From JALORV01 sp963754065 (GTDB lineage: Bacteria; Pseudomonadota; Gammaproteobacteria; Burkholderiales; Burkholderiaceae_F): DNA of 64,000 nucleotides. Below are positions 27,052 to 35,868 of this stretch, piece after piece. The position numbers and the translations under genes are program-made. Below the pieces are notes generated by a model. It did not search any database and was not told where the DNA came from. It worked only from the letters and a program-made list of their open reading frames with translations. Within the stretch, counting starts at the first letter, position 1; the number at the start of each line of letters is the position of its first letter. The stretch covers positions 62,001-126,000 of the forward strand of contig CAVWFH010000005.1 of assembly GCA_963754065.1 (NCBI GenBank), given 5' to 3'.

Positions 27052-28290
27052 TCAAACAAAGTCCAGCGTGGGCAATCCTCCGACGCCTTGAATGCACTGC
27101 CAGACGTAGACCGCGAGGCCTTCATCGCCGGTCCAAAGGGTGTGACGTCCTCGGCCATACCGTTCGCGCATCTGCACTCGCTGCTCGATCGAATGCATCG
27201 CAAAAGAACGGGCGCGCTCAAGCCAGATCGGATCGCTCGTGCGTTCGTATAGCTTAAGAAATGCGTAACCGTTGCCCGCCGTGCCATGGCATAGCCCATA
27301 CCCTTTGATGAGCGGGCCGGCCTTCCAGACGGCGTTTCCAGCCCCGAGGAGCATGGTGTCCATCTCGACCGATCGCTGCCACGGGAAATCCGCCATGGCC
27401 GTGACGACACCGGGTGCGCCGTGACACCACTGCATCAGCATGCTTGGGCGCCCAGGTCGCGACTCGAAGGTTCCGGGCGGCCAATTGACGGCGCTGTCTT
27501 CGTCGACCACTTTGGTCGCACGCAGAGTCGCCACGCAGCGGTCATAGAGTTCGCGTCGTCGGATAGCATCGAGCACGCTCGCGCCTTTTAGCAACGCAAA
27601 GGCATTGCCAACAAAGCCATGTCCGGCTCCCAGGTACTGAACAACCTGACCATACAGATCCTGCGTCCAGAGATAACACTGCGCCTTCTCGTCGAAGGTC
27701 CAGGTTTTCCAAAGCTGCTCGACGTTCTCAAGGAACAGGTCGCGCCATCGTTGCTCTCCGGTTGCTTCCCATAGGTGCCAAGCGGCCAGCATGGTTCCGG
27801 GAGCGGCCCACAGAGCTTCGTTAGTTGGATTGAGAATGTTGGCCTTGACCGAGACATAGATCTGGTCGGCAACCGTTCGTGATTGCGTCAACAGCCAGGC
27901 CGTGAGCAGGATGCCGGCCTCGCCAAGAAAATAAGACGGCACAATGCCTGCCGCGTCGGGATCGGTCCGATATGCGGCCACGACTCGTTCGATGGCCTTC
28001 GTCGGTTCAAAAGTTAAGGTGACCGCGCCTTCGCGCTGGAGGTACCACAGCGCCCACAGCACGCCGGCGCTTCCCAGGTACAGGGACTTGAACCCGGACG
28101 GAGGTTCATCGCCCTCATCGTCGAGCGGGTGCAATGCCCAGTTGCCATTGGCACCGCGTGCGTGCTCGGCATCGTGAACGATCGATCGAATAACCTCCCG
28201 GGCTCGCGCCTCATCCCATGCGATATTGAGAAGGGGCTCGTGACGTTCGGGATCGAAGAGCACGCGGCCGACTGAGGTGGGTGTTCGCAT
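27052..28290 (-). CDS. LanC-like (LanCL-type) zinc protein
   Basis: This 412-residue protein has the alpha-toroid family repeats GSAGVLWAL, GEAGILLT, GHGFVGNAF, WCHGAPGV and LCHGTAGNGY. Zinc ligands Cys289, Cys334 and His335 and the likely catalytic His224 are present. LanC enzymes add cysteine thiols to dehydroamino acids in lanthipeptides; LanCL relatives add glutathione to dehydroamino-acid-containing proteins. No LanB/LanM dehydratase, transporter or precursor peptide is visible nearby, so a stand-alone LanCL-type role is more likely. The ribosome site is weak. Confidence 0.85.
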   Translation of the reverse strand: MRTPTSVGRVLFDPERHEPLLNIAWDEARAREVIRSIVHDAEHARGANGNWALHPLDDEGDEPPSGFKSLYLGSAGVLWALWYLQREGAVTLTFEPTKAIERVVAAYRTDPDAAGIVPSYFLGEAGILLTAWLLTQSRTVADQIYVSVKANILNPTNEALWAAPGTMLAAWHLWEATGEQRWRDLFLENVEQLWKTWTFDEKAQCYLWTQDLYGQVVQYLGAGHGFVGNAFALLKGASVLDAIRRRELYDRCVATLRATKVVDEDSAVNWPPGTFESRPGRPSMLMQWCHGAPGVVTAMADFPWQRSVEMDTMLLGAGNAVWKAGPLIKGYGLCHGTAGNGYAFLKLYERTSDPIWLERARSFAMHSIEQRVQMRERYGRGRHTLWTGDEGLAVYVWQCIQGVGGLPTLDFV

Positions 28291-28389
28291 GGATCACTCT
28301 AGCCCGAGAGCCGCGGACTGTCCGCTTTCAGGCAATCTGCTCGCGCTGCCTAAACGACCGCAATTGGCCGGCTGCCGTCCCAGCAGCAG

Positions 28390-28815
28390 CTACTGCTGCG
28401 GGCCGGGATATGGCCCATTGATCGCGGGTCCCCACAGCCACCCACAAGTCTCCGGCGTCTTGCAGCCGACACGCTGCCAGGATTCACTGCCGGGCGGCGT
28501 AGTCGGTGTCGGAGCCGGTGGCATCGGCGCGCAACTCGAGCCCATCGCCGCGCAAGCAATTGTCGTGGTCCATAACAGCGCAAGCGACTGGGCGCGGGAC
28601 CATCCGGGCGATTCCAGTTCGGACCGTAGTGATGGTTGATCTGGGCTACGCGTTAGGGGCGCCAAGCGTTCGGCGCCCTGCGGTGTCAGCACAAGGGACG
28701 GAGACCGCTCCCTCGACAAAGATCGAAGCGTTGACTTTGCGTCAACGTCCTGTGCTGCGCTGCCGACTGGCGTTGAAGCAAGAGCGGCCAAACAGAGAGT
28801 GGCGAAGAACTTCAT
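28390..28815 (-). CDS. Hypothetical secreted protein
   Basis: From ATG 28815 there are 141 residues with a clear signal peptide (MKFFATLCLAALASTPVGSAA, cleavage about residue 21). A Ser/Arg-rich stretch, a second hydrophobic segment (about 75-92) and a Pro/Gly-rich tail with three or four cysteines follow. No family is recognised. A GC-rich hairpin (GGGCGCC/GGCGCCC, about 28652-28674) lies within the frame. The signal peptide is the main support; the downstream frame could be chance. Confidence 0.5.
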   Translation of the reverse strand: MKFFATLCLAALASTPVGSAAQDVDAKSTLRSLSRERSPSLVLTPQGAERLAPLTRSPDQPSLRSELESPGWSRAQSLALLWTTTIACAAMGSSCAPMPPAPTPTTPPGSESWQRVGCKTPETCGWLWGPAINGPYPGPQQ

Positions 28816-28963
28816 CCGGTGCCAGTACTTAACGTGTGGGCACATTTTCCGCCTTGGCCCGAATGTCTGCAATGCGGCGTGTTGCACACCGCTGGGCGAC
28901 TTCCGGTTCTGGCCGATGCGGGCTCGCCTTGACGTGCGTAAGTAGGGAAAGGCAGAAGCCGCG

Positions 28964-29254
28964 CTATTGAGCTGGCGTCATGTACTTTGCGAAGTTCTCC
29001 ACGTAGTCATCGAAGTTCTCTTCAAGCATCAGCCGATACTCGCTCAAGAAGTAGTCGATCGTTTCGGCGCGCGAGGCCGCCATTTCTTCCTTAGTCCCGA
29101 AGCCACGTGCGCTTGCCCAAGCATTGAAGCGCGCGGTTGCGTACATCATCGAGGCGCTTGCCCTAACCCGATCGATCTCCTCTAACTGCTCGTTGGAAAG
29201 ATGGATGTGCGCGTCCGCGCGCTCGTAAAACTTGTCGTCAACACCGTCTGGCAC
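28964..29254 (-). CDS. DUF3144 family protein
   Basis: This small soluble protein of 96 residues contains KFYERADAHIHLSNEQ, ATARFNAW and YRLMLEENFDDYVENF, which match the DUF3144 family pattern; function unknown. A GGGAGG ribosome site precedes GTG 29254; a GTG at 29266 is in frame but less well placed. It is the gene nearest the right repeat of the island. Relatives are common in proteobacterial chromosomes, so it need not be foreign. Confidence 0.75.
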   Translation of the reverse strand: MPDGVDDKFYERADAHIHLSNEQLEEIDRVRASASMMYATARFNAWASARGFGTKEEMAASRAETIDYFLSEYRLMLEENFDDYVENFAKYMTPAQ

Positions 29255-29364
29255 AAAACCTCCCACCGGTAGTCGGTTTGACTGCTCTCGGGCAATTGTG
29301 ACGGCACTGCATCAGGGCGGCAATTGGCCGAACTGCGCCATGAAGGCCTTGCGACCAGCTCGCG

Positions 29365-29400
29365 CGTTCCGAACTTAGTTAAGCCGTTCCGAACTTAATT
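29365..29400 (-). repeat. Right copy of the island inverted repeat, tandemly repeated
   Basis: CGTTCCGAACTTAGTT (29365-29380) is the exact reverse complement of 23768-23783. A near copy, CGTTCCGAACTTAATT, follows at 29385-29400, giving a 20-bp period. The pair ends 28 bp from the glmS stop codon. Confidence 0.6.
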
Positions 29401-29427
29401 ACGCTCGACCAATACGCTGGCCAATGT

Positions 29428-31284
29428 CTATTCAACCGTCACGGACTTGGCAAGATTCCGCGGCTTGTCGACATCGGTGCCGCGTGCCACTGCGGTGTGA
29501 TACGCGAGCAGTTGCAGCGGAACGACGTGCAGGATCGGTGACAGGTCGCCGTAGTGCTCGGGCAGCCGGATCACGTGCAGGCCCTCGCTCGACTCGATCT
29601 GCGTGTCGGCGTCGGCAAAGACATAGAGCTGGCCGCCGCGGGCGCGCACTTCCTGCATGTTGCTCTTTAGCTTTTCGAGCAGTTCGTCGTTGGGGGCGAC
29701 GGTGACAACCGGCATTGCTTCGGTCACGAGCGCGAGCGGGCCATGCTTCAGTTCGCCGGCCGGATAGGCCTCGGCATGGATGTAGCTGATCTCCTTCAGC
29801 TTCAGGGCTCCTTCGAGCGCGATCGGGTAGTGCAGGCCGCGCCCCAGGAAGAGCGCATCCTCGACGCGTGCAAAGGTCTCGGACCAGGCAATGATGTGCG
29901 GCTCGAGCGCGAGCACGCTCTGCACGGCGGCCGGCAGGTGCCGCAGACGGCGCACTGCGACCTGTTCACGCTCCGGTGACAGCCGCCCGCGCGCGTGTGC
30001 GAGCGAATTGGCCAGCAGATAAAGCGCGACCAGCTGCGTGGTGAAGGCCTTGGTCGATGCCACGCCGATCTCCGCGCCGGCACGCGTCAGGAACTGCATC
30101 ACGGTCTCGCGCACCATCGCACTGGTCGGCACGTTGCAGATGGCCAGCGTGCGGTGCATGCCGAGCCCTTTCGCGTGCTTCAGCGCCGCCAGCGTGTCGG
30201 CCGTCTCGCCGGACTGCGAGACAACGACGACGAGCGCGTTCGGATCGGCGACCGAAACGCGGTAGCGGTATTCGCTGGCAATTTCCACCGTGACCGGAAC
30301 CTGTGCAATGGACTCGATCCAGTAGCGCGCCACGCAGCCGGCGTAGTAGCTGGTCCCGCAGGCAAGGATCAGCACCGAACTGACGCGCGGGAACACTTCT
30401 GCAGCGGCCTCGCCGAACAGCAGCGGGTCGATCGACGTCACCGGCTCGAGCGTGTCGCCGATCGCGCGCGGCTGCTCGAAGATCTCCTTCTGCATGTAAT
30501 GGCGGTAGGGGCCGAGCTCGACGGTGCCCAGGCCGGCCTGCACCGTCTTGACCTCGCGCGTGACCGGATGGCCGTCGCGGTCGACGATCCACACGCGGGC
30601 CAGCTGCACGTCAACGACGTCACCTTCCTCGAGGTAAGTGATCTGGTCCGTCGTGCCGGCCAGCGCCATCGCGTCGGACGCGAGGAAGTTCTCGCCCTTG
30701 CCGAGTCCGACCACGAGCGGTGACCCTGCGCGCGCACCGACTACCCGATGCGGCTCGTCGCGACAGAACACTGCGATCGCATAGGCGCCTCGCAGTTCGC
30801 GCACTGACTGCTGGACCGCGTTGAACAGGTCACCGTCGTAGTGACTGTCGATCAGGTGAGCGACGACCTCGGTATCGGTCTGGCTTTCGAAGACGTAGCC
30901 CGCCGACTTCAGGCGGGCGCGCAACTCCTCGAAATTTTCGATGATGCCGTTGTGGACCAGCGCAACGCGGGCGCTGCGTGCGGCCTTGTCGAGACCGCCG
31001 CGTACTTGCACCGGCCCGGCGGAAAAGTGCGGGTGGGCGTTGGCCGTGCTCGGTGCGCCGTGCGTGGCCCAGCGCGTATGCGCAATCCCGGTGTAGGCCG
31101 CCAGTTCATGTGCCTGCGTATCGAGTTCGGCCACCCGCGCCACGCTGCGCGCGCGCCTGAGGCCGCCGTCCGCATGCACTGCCACCCCGCAGGAGTCGTA
31201 GCCGCGGTATTCGAGCCGCCGCAGCCCTTCGATCAGAACCGGAACGATGTTGCGCTGGGAAACCGCACCGACGATGCCGCACAT
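29428..31284 (-). CDS. glmS: Glutamine-fructose-6-phosphate aminotransferase (isomerizing)
   Basis: GlmS makes glucosamine 6-phosphate for peptidoglycan and LPS. The 618-residue protein begins MCGIVGAV, where Cys2 is the glutaminase nucleophile, and has the N-terminal Ntn amidotransferase domain (1-240), two SIS sugar-isomerase domains (about 290-430 and 460-600) and the C-terminal motif KPRNLAKSVTVE. AAGGAGG precedes ATG 31284. It is divergent from the Lrp/AsnC gene, with glmU just beyond. Confidence 0.98.
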   Translation of the reverse strand: MCGIVGAVSQRNIVPVLIEGLRRLEYRGYDSCGVAVHADGGLRRARSVARVAELDTQAHELAAYTGIAHTRWATHGAPSTANAHPHFSAGPVQVRGGLDKAARSARVALVHNGIIENFEELRARLKSAGYVFESQTDTEVVAHLIDSHYDGDLFNAVQQSVRELRGAYAIAVFCRDEPHRVVGARAGSPLVVGLGKGENFLASDAMALAGTTDQITYLEEGDVVDVQLARVWIVDRDGHPVTREVKTVQAGLGTVELGPYRHYMQKEIFEQPRAIGDTLEPVTSIDPLLFGEAAAEVFPRVSSVLILACGTSYYAGCVARYWIESIAQVPVTVEIASEYRYRVSVADPNALVVVVSQSGETADTLAALKHAKGLGMHRTLAICNVPTSAMVRETVMQFLTRAGAEIGVASTKAFTTQLVALYLLANSLAHARGRLSPEREQVAVRRLRHLPAAVQSVLALEPHIIAWSETFARVEDALFLGRGLHYPIALEGALKLKEISYIHAEAYPAGELKHGPLALVTEAMPVVTVAPNDELLEKLKSNMQEVRARGGQLYVFADADTQIESSEGLHVIRLPEHYGDLSPILHVVPLQLLAYHTAVARGTDVDKPRNLAKSVTVE

Positions 31285-31375
31285 GACAAGCCTCCTTGAG
31301 AGCGGCCGCATCGTACGCGGGCAACGGTGACGAAGGCTTTCAAATTGTTCTCATCTGCGCAATAATCCATCGCTC

Positions 31376-31404
31376 TTGTCAAGTTGGTGCAATTTTCTTT
31401 CAAT
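31376..31404 (+). promoter_or_regulatory. Possible sigma70 promoter for the Lrp/AsnC gene
   Basis: TTGTCA and TTCAAT are separated by 17 bases in an A/T-rich stretch of the divergent glmS/Lrp spacer, about 65 bp before the ATG. The hexamers are imperfect. Confidence 0.35.
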
Positions 31405-31470
31405 GATACGCATCATCAGAAATGTTCGACGCAAGCGAGTACACGCTCACAGCGAGTCGAGGTTACGCAC

Positions 31471-31932
31471 ATGATCCCCATCGACGATACCGACCGACGC
31501 CTATTGGCCCTGCTCCAAGCCGACAGCGCATTGACGAACCAGGCGCTGGCCACGCGCGCGCATGTCTCGCCCGCGACCTGCCTGCGGCGTGTGCGCAAGC
31601 TGGTCGAGAGTGGCGTCATCGAACGCCAGATGGCCATCGTTTCGCCGGACGCGCTGGGAGTCGGCCTGACAGCGATCCTTGAAGTGACTCTCGACGTCCA
31701 GACCGCCGAAGCGTTGGCAGCGTTCGAATCGAGCATCGGCGCCGAGGCAGCGGTGCAGCAGTGCTATCGCGTCGCGAGCGGCCCCGACTTCGTCCTCGTC
31801 GCTTACGTGCCTGACATGGCCGCGTACCACGCGTTCGTGCATCGCGCACTGACCGCGGTTGGGAATGTGCGCAACGTGCGCAGCTTCTTCTCGGTGAGGC
31901 GAAGCAAGTTCGCGCCGGTACTGCCTGTCTAG
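31471..31932 (+). CDS. Lrp/AsnC family transcriptional regulator
   Basis: This 153-residue protein has an N-terminal helix-turn-helix (DDTDRRLLALLQADSALTNQALATRAHVS) with recognition helix near ATCLRRVRKL, and a C-terminal RAM ligand-binding domain ending RSFFSVRRSKF. Members sense amino acids and often autoregulate. The ATG at 31471 fits the family; the frame is open farther upstream. Its stop lies 12 bp from that of convergent glmU. Targets cannot be read from the sequence. Confidence 0.92.
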   Translation: MIPIDDTDRRLLALLQADSALTNQALATRAHVSPATCLRRVRKLVESGVIERQMAIVSPDALGVGLTAILEVTLDVQTAEALAAFESSIGAEAAVQQCYRVASGPDFVLVAYVPDMAAYHAFVHRALTAVGNVRNVRSFFSVRRSKFAPVLPV

Positions 31933-31944
31933 AAGTCGGCGCGG

Positions 31945-33315
31945 TCAGCGCGGCTTCTTGACCGGCCGCTTCCAGCCGTCGAGCGTGAGCTGCTTGGCGC
32001 GGGCAACCGTGAGCTTGCCTGCCGGAACATCCTTGCTGACGGTCGAGCCGGCGCCGATCGTGGCGCCGGCGCCGATCGTGAGCGGCGCCACCAGCACCGA
32101 GTTGGAGCCGGTCTGCACGTCGTCGCCGATGACCGTGGGATGCTTGTTGGCGCCGTCGTAGTTGGCGACGATCGTGCCCGCGCCGATGTTGACGCGCTGG
32201 CCGACGTGGGCATCGCCGACGTAGGCAAGATGGTTGGCCTTGGAGCCGTGTCCCAGCGTCGAGTTCTTGATCTCGACAAAGTTGCCGATGTGCACTTCGT
32301 CGGCCAGCGCGACGGTGGGACGCATGCGCGCGAACGGGCCGATGCGCGCCTGCGCGCCGATGGTCGCGCCCTCGAGGTAGCAGAAACCAAAGACCTGGGT
32401 CCCGGCACCGATGCTGCAATCGCGCAGCACATTGTGCGGGCCGATGTGAGCGCCATCGCCAAGGACCACGCGCCCTTCGAACACGCAACCCACATCGATC
32501 GATACGTCGGTGCCACAACTCAGGTCGCCGCGTACATCGATGCGATCCGGATCGGCCAGCGTCACGCCGCGCTCCAGCAACGCATCGGCACAGCGGCGCT
32601 GGTACAGACGCTCCAGCTGCGCCAGTTGCGCCTTGGAATTGACGCCGAGCGTCTCCTCGACGGACTCCGGATGGGCTGCGCGCACCGCCACGCCCTCGGC
32701 AACCGCCTGCGCGACGATGTCGGTCAGGTAGTACTCCCGCTGCGCGTTGTCGTCCGAAAGCCGCGCCAGCCAGCGCCTCAGCCGATGAGTCGGTGCGACG
32801 AGGATCCCGGTATTGACCTCGCGCACCGCGCGCTCGGTCGGTGTCGCATCCTTTTCCTCGACGATGCGCCGCACCTGGCCGTCGCCCCGGACGATGCGGC
32901 CATAGCCGTGCGGGTTGTCGAGCAGCACGGTCAGCAGCCCGACCTCGCGGCCCGCGGTGACCAGCAGTCGCTGCAGCGTGGCGGCCGACACCAGCGGCAC
33001 ATCGCCATACAGCACCAGCGTGTGCGTGTCGTCGGCCAGGTGAGGCAGCGCCTGCATCACCGCGTGCCCGGTGCCGAGTTGCGGCTCCTGCAGCACGAAA
33101 CTGACATCGCGCTCCGCGTCGAACACTGCGCGAACAGACTCGGCGCCGTGACCGACGACCACCACGATGCGCGGGTTGGGCTGGTACTTCGACACGACAC
33201 GCGCGGTGTCGATCACGTGCGCTAACATCGGCCGTCCCGCGATGGGGTGCAGCACCTTGGGCAATGACGAGCGCATGCGCTTGCCCTGCCCCGCCGCGAG
33301 AATCACGATATTCAT
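31945..33315 (-). CDS. glmU: Bifunctional GlmU: N-acetylglucosamine-1-phosphate uridyltransferase / glucosamine-1-phosphate acetyltransferase
   Basis: The 456-residue enzyme makes UDP-GlcNAc. The N-terminal pyrophosphorylase domain begins MNIVILAAGQGKRM and has QEPQLGTGHAV and LYGDVPL; the C-terminal left-handed beta-helix carries hexapeptide repeats and the acetyltransferase active site (GNFVEIKNSTLGHGSKANHL region). The start at 33315 is the conserved Met before NIVILAAG. With glmS nearby, this gives the amino-sugar precursor pathway. Confidence 0.97.
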   Translation of the reverse strand: MNIVILAAGQGKRMRSSLPKVLHPIAGRPMLAHVIDTARVVSKYQPNPRIVVVVGHGAESVRAVFDAERDVSFVLQEPQLGTGHAVMQALPHLADDTHTLVLYGDVPLVSAATLQRLLVTAGREVGLLTVLLDNPHGYGRIVRGDGQVRRIVEEKDATPTERAVREVNTGILVAPTHRLRRWLARLSDDNAQREYYLTDIVAQAVAEGVAVRAAHPESVEETLGVNSKAQLAQLERLYQRRCADALLERGVTLADPDRIDVRGDLSCGTDVSIDVGCVFEGRVVLGDGAHIGPHNVLRDCSIGAGTQVFGFCYLEGATIGAQARIGPFARMRPTVALADEVHIGNFVEIKNSTLGHGSKANHLAYVGDAHVGQRVNIGAGTIVANYDGANKHPTVIGDDVQTGSNSVLVAPLTIGAGATIGAGSTVSKDVPAGKLTVARAKQLTLDGWKRPVKKPR

Positions 33316-33334
33316 TGTGCGCAGGAGGTTCCGG

Positions 33335-34237
33335 ATGCGCCGCGATTCTAAGTCACCGCTCGTTTCTGCCGGCCGCTGGCTGCTGCTGGCCGTCGCGCTG
33401 TGGCTGTCGGCCTGCAGCACTGGCGTGCGTCTCGGCTACAACTATGCCGATACGCTGGTGGCGTACTCGCTCGACGGCTACGTCGGCCTGACCGACGAAC
33501 AACAGCAGCTCGTCAAGGAGCGCGCCACCGCACTGGTTGCGTGGCATCGCTCGACCCAGCTGCGAGACTACGCCCAGCTGATCGAAACCACGCGCCGCAA
33601 GCTCGACGGCCCGGTGACGGCCGGCGATGTGATGGCGTTCAACCAGGCCATCAACGCCCGCCTGGCGGCCCTCGGCGAACGCGCGGCACCCGACCTGGCG
33701 CAGCTCGCATTGACCCTGTCGCCCGAACAGCTCGCACGACTGCAGCGCAAGCTCGCCAGCGACAACTCGAAGGCGCGGCGCGAACTCGTCCAGTTTGCAG
33801 GCAAGGAATGCCTGGACGAACGCGTCAAGAAGTACGCCGAACGGGCCGACTTCTGGTTCGGTAGCCTGACCCGCGAACAGCTTGCCCTGGTGCGCAACTC
33901 ACTGGCCCAGCGCCCTGACAACGCCGGCTGGTGGATCGAGGAGCGCGAGCGGCGGCAGCGGGAACTGCTCGCCGTGCTGCAGAGAATCCAGACCGAGCGA
34001 CCGTCCGAGGCGACGGCCGCGCAATGGCTGAGGAGCTATTTTGCGCAGCTGCAGAGCCCACCCGATCCGGAGCGTCGGCGCGGCATCGAGCAGTTCCGCA
34101 CCGGCAACGCCGAACTGATTGCACAACTGCTCAATTCGGCGACACCGGAGCAGAAGACAGCGCTGTCAGACAAGCTCGGCAGCTTCGCCGGCGACTTCGT
34201 CGCCCTGGCCGCGGAACGCGGCGCCCCGCCGGGCTGA
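33335..34237 (+). CDS. DUF6279-type lipoprotein
   Basis: This 300-residue protein has a lipobox (LWLSAC, lipidated Cys about residue 27) and a long helical domain beginning GVRLGYNYADTLVAYSLDGYVGL. This start and pattern are seen in DUF6279 lipoproteins of proteobacteria; function unknown. GCAGGAGG precedes ATG 33335. It is divergent from glmU with only 19 bp between starts. Confidence 0.78.
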   Translation: MRRDSKSPLVSAGRWLLLAVALWLSACSTGVRLGYNYADTLVAYSLDGYVGLTDEQQQLVKERATALVAWHRSTQLRDYAQLIETTRRKLDGPVTAGDVMAFNQAINARLAALGERAAPDLAQLALTLSPEQLARLQRKLASDNSKARRELVQFAGKECLDERVKKYAERADFWFGSLTREQLALVRNSLAQRPDNAGWWIEERERRQRELLAVLQRIQTERPSEATAAQWLRSYFAQLQSPPDPERRRGIEQFRTGNAELIAQLLNSATPEQKTALSDKLGSFAGDFVALAAERGAPPG

Positions 34238-34267
34238 CGCCCGAACCTCGGAGAACCCGCGTCCGCG

Positions 34268-35767
34268 CTACTGCGCAGGACGATGTGCCGCCTGCGTCGA
34301 GTGATGACCGTGCCCGGCGTGCGAGTGGGGGCCGTGTGACGCTGTGCGTGCTCGATGCGTGGTGTTGCCCTGGGTCGGCAGCAGCGAGCCGACCACCATT
34401 CCGAGTCCGGCCATCAGGAAGCCGCCCAGCACCGAGGGGAAAACCTCGCCGAGCGGCGTGGCCGCCAGGATCGCCCAAGTGCTCATGCCCAGCACGATCG
34501 ACCAGATCGCACCTTGCGTGGTCGAACGCTTCCAGTACAGCCCGCACACCAGCGGCCAGAACGCGCCCACCACGGGGAACTGGTAGGCCATGGCAACCAG
34601 GTCGTAGATCGGCGTGCCTTCCATGATGATCGAGTAGGCGAGCACGCACAGCGTGAAGATAAACAAGGTGATGCGCATCGCGCGCAGTTCGCGCTTGTCC
34701 GACAAGCGGTGGAAGTTCTTCAGGATGTTCTCGACGAAGGTGGTCGAGGGGGCCAGCAGCGTGGCCGAGGCCGTGGACATGATGGCCGACAGCAGCGCGC
34801 CGAAGAACATGACCTGCAGCCAGACCGGCATGCGCTCCATTACCAGTGTCGGCAGGATCTTCTGCGAATCTTCCTCCGCGAGCGCGGCCGCGACCTCCGG
34901 CATGATGACGAAGGCCGAAACGCCGATGAACATCGGCACGAAGGCAAACGCCAGATACGAGATACCTCCGATGATCGGGCCCTTGACCGCAATGTCGGCG
35001 TTTCGGGCCGACATCACGCGCTGGAACACGTCCTGCTGCGGGATCGAGCCGATCATGATCGTGATCGCCGATCCGAGCCAGAAGAGCCACGCGTGCGTCG
35101 TTGGCTCCGGGAAAAACTGGAACATGTCCCGTCCCGCCGCGTAGGCGACGACCTTGTCGGCGCCGCCGGCCAGGTCGGCCGCGAACCACGCAATCAGCGA
35201 CAGTCCGATGACGATGATGATCATCTGCAGGAAGTCGGTCAGCGCCACCGACCACATGCCGCCGAACACCGTGTAGACGAACACAATCGCGGTGCCGAGC
35301 GCCATGCCCTGCACGGTCGAGATTGCACCGCCCGACAGATGGTGGAACACCAGCCCGAGCGCCGTGATCTGCGCCGCCACCCAGCCGAGGTAGGAGATCA
35401 GGATCACCGTCGCGCTGAAGATCTCCACGCCCTTGCCATAGCGCTGGCGGTAGAAGTCGCCGATCGTCAGCAGGTTCATCTTGTAGAGCTTGCGCGCGAA
35501 GAACATGCCGACAAAGATCAGGCAGAACGCCGCACCGAACGGGTCTTCCACCGTCTTCTGAAGGCCGCCCTCGACGAACTTCGACGGGATGCCGAGCACG
35601 GTCTCGGAGCCGAACCAGGTCGCGAACGTCGTCGCAATGATCATGGCCAGCGGCAGCGAGCGTCCGGCCACCGCGTAGTCCGCGGTGGTCTTCACGCGCG
35701 TGGCGGCGTACAGCCCGATCGCAACCGAGACAATCAGGTAAAGGGCGACGAAAGCGATCAATGTCAT
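34268..35767 (-). CDS. Sodium:solute symporter family protein with His-rich tail
   Basis: This 499-residue protein with about 13 membrane helices belongs to the SSS family: TTFATWFGSETVLGIPSKF near the first helices and GSIPQQDVFQRVMSA in the middle are typical. The substrate cannot be assigned. The last 25 residues are cytosolic or periplasmic and unusually histidine-rich (HGPHSHAGHGHHS), which could bind a metal. Upstream is a large lipoprotein gene on the same strand. Confidence 0.9.
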   Translation of the reverse strand: MTLIAFVALYLIVSVAIGLYAATRVKTTADYAVAGRSLPLAMIIATTFATWFGSETVLGIPSKFVEGGLQKTVEDPFGAAFCLIFVGMFFARKLYKMNLLTIGDFYRQRYGKGVEIFSATVILISYLGWVAAQITALGLVFHHLSGGAISTVQGMALGTAIVFVYTVFGGMWSVALTDFLQMIIIVIGLSLIAWFAADLAGGADKVVAYAAGRDMFQFFPEPTTHAWLFWLGSAITIMIGSIPQQDVFQRVMSARNADIAVKGPIIGGISYLAFAFVPMFIGVSAFVIMPEVAAALAEEDSQKILPTLVMERMPVWLQVMFFGALLSAIMSTASATLLAPSTTFVENILKNFHRLSDKRELRAMRITLFIFTLCVLAYSIIMEGTPIYDLVAMAYQFPVVGAFWPLVCGLYWKRSTTQGAIWSIVLGMSTWAILAATPLGEVFPSVLGGFLMAGLGMVVGSLLPTQGNTTHRARTASHGPHSHAGHGHHSTQAAHRPAQ

Positions 35768-35868
35768 GGCGCGGCGGGCGAAAAATTCGCGCGATTATGC
35801 GGCAATTGGGGTGTACCGCGCGTCGCCTCGGGCGCGCGCGGCGGATGGTGCGCTGACCTCGGCCCGGG

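Noticed and set aside
27052..28290. A lanthipeptide biosynthetic cluster around the LanC-like gene
   Set aside because: No LanB/LanM, protease-transporter or Ser/Thr/Cys-rich precursor is visible within several kb.
25456..29427. Integron-like gene-cassette array
   Set aside because: Small same-strand genes often have CTAAC/GTTAG near their stops (25618, 26344, 27043), recalling attC core boxes. I found no convincing paired R''/R' boxes with the expected stem, and no integrase. A covariance-model search for attC would decide.
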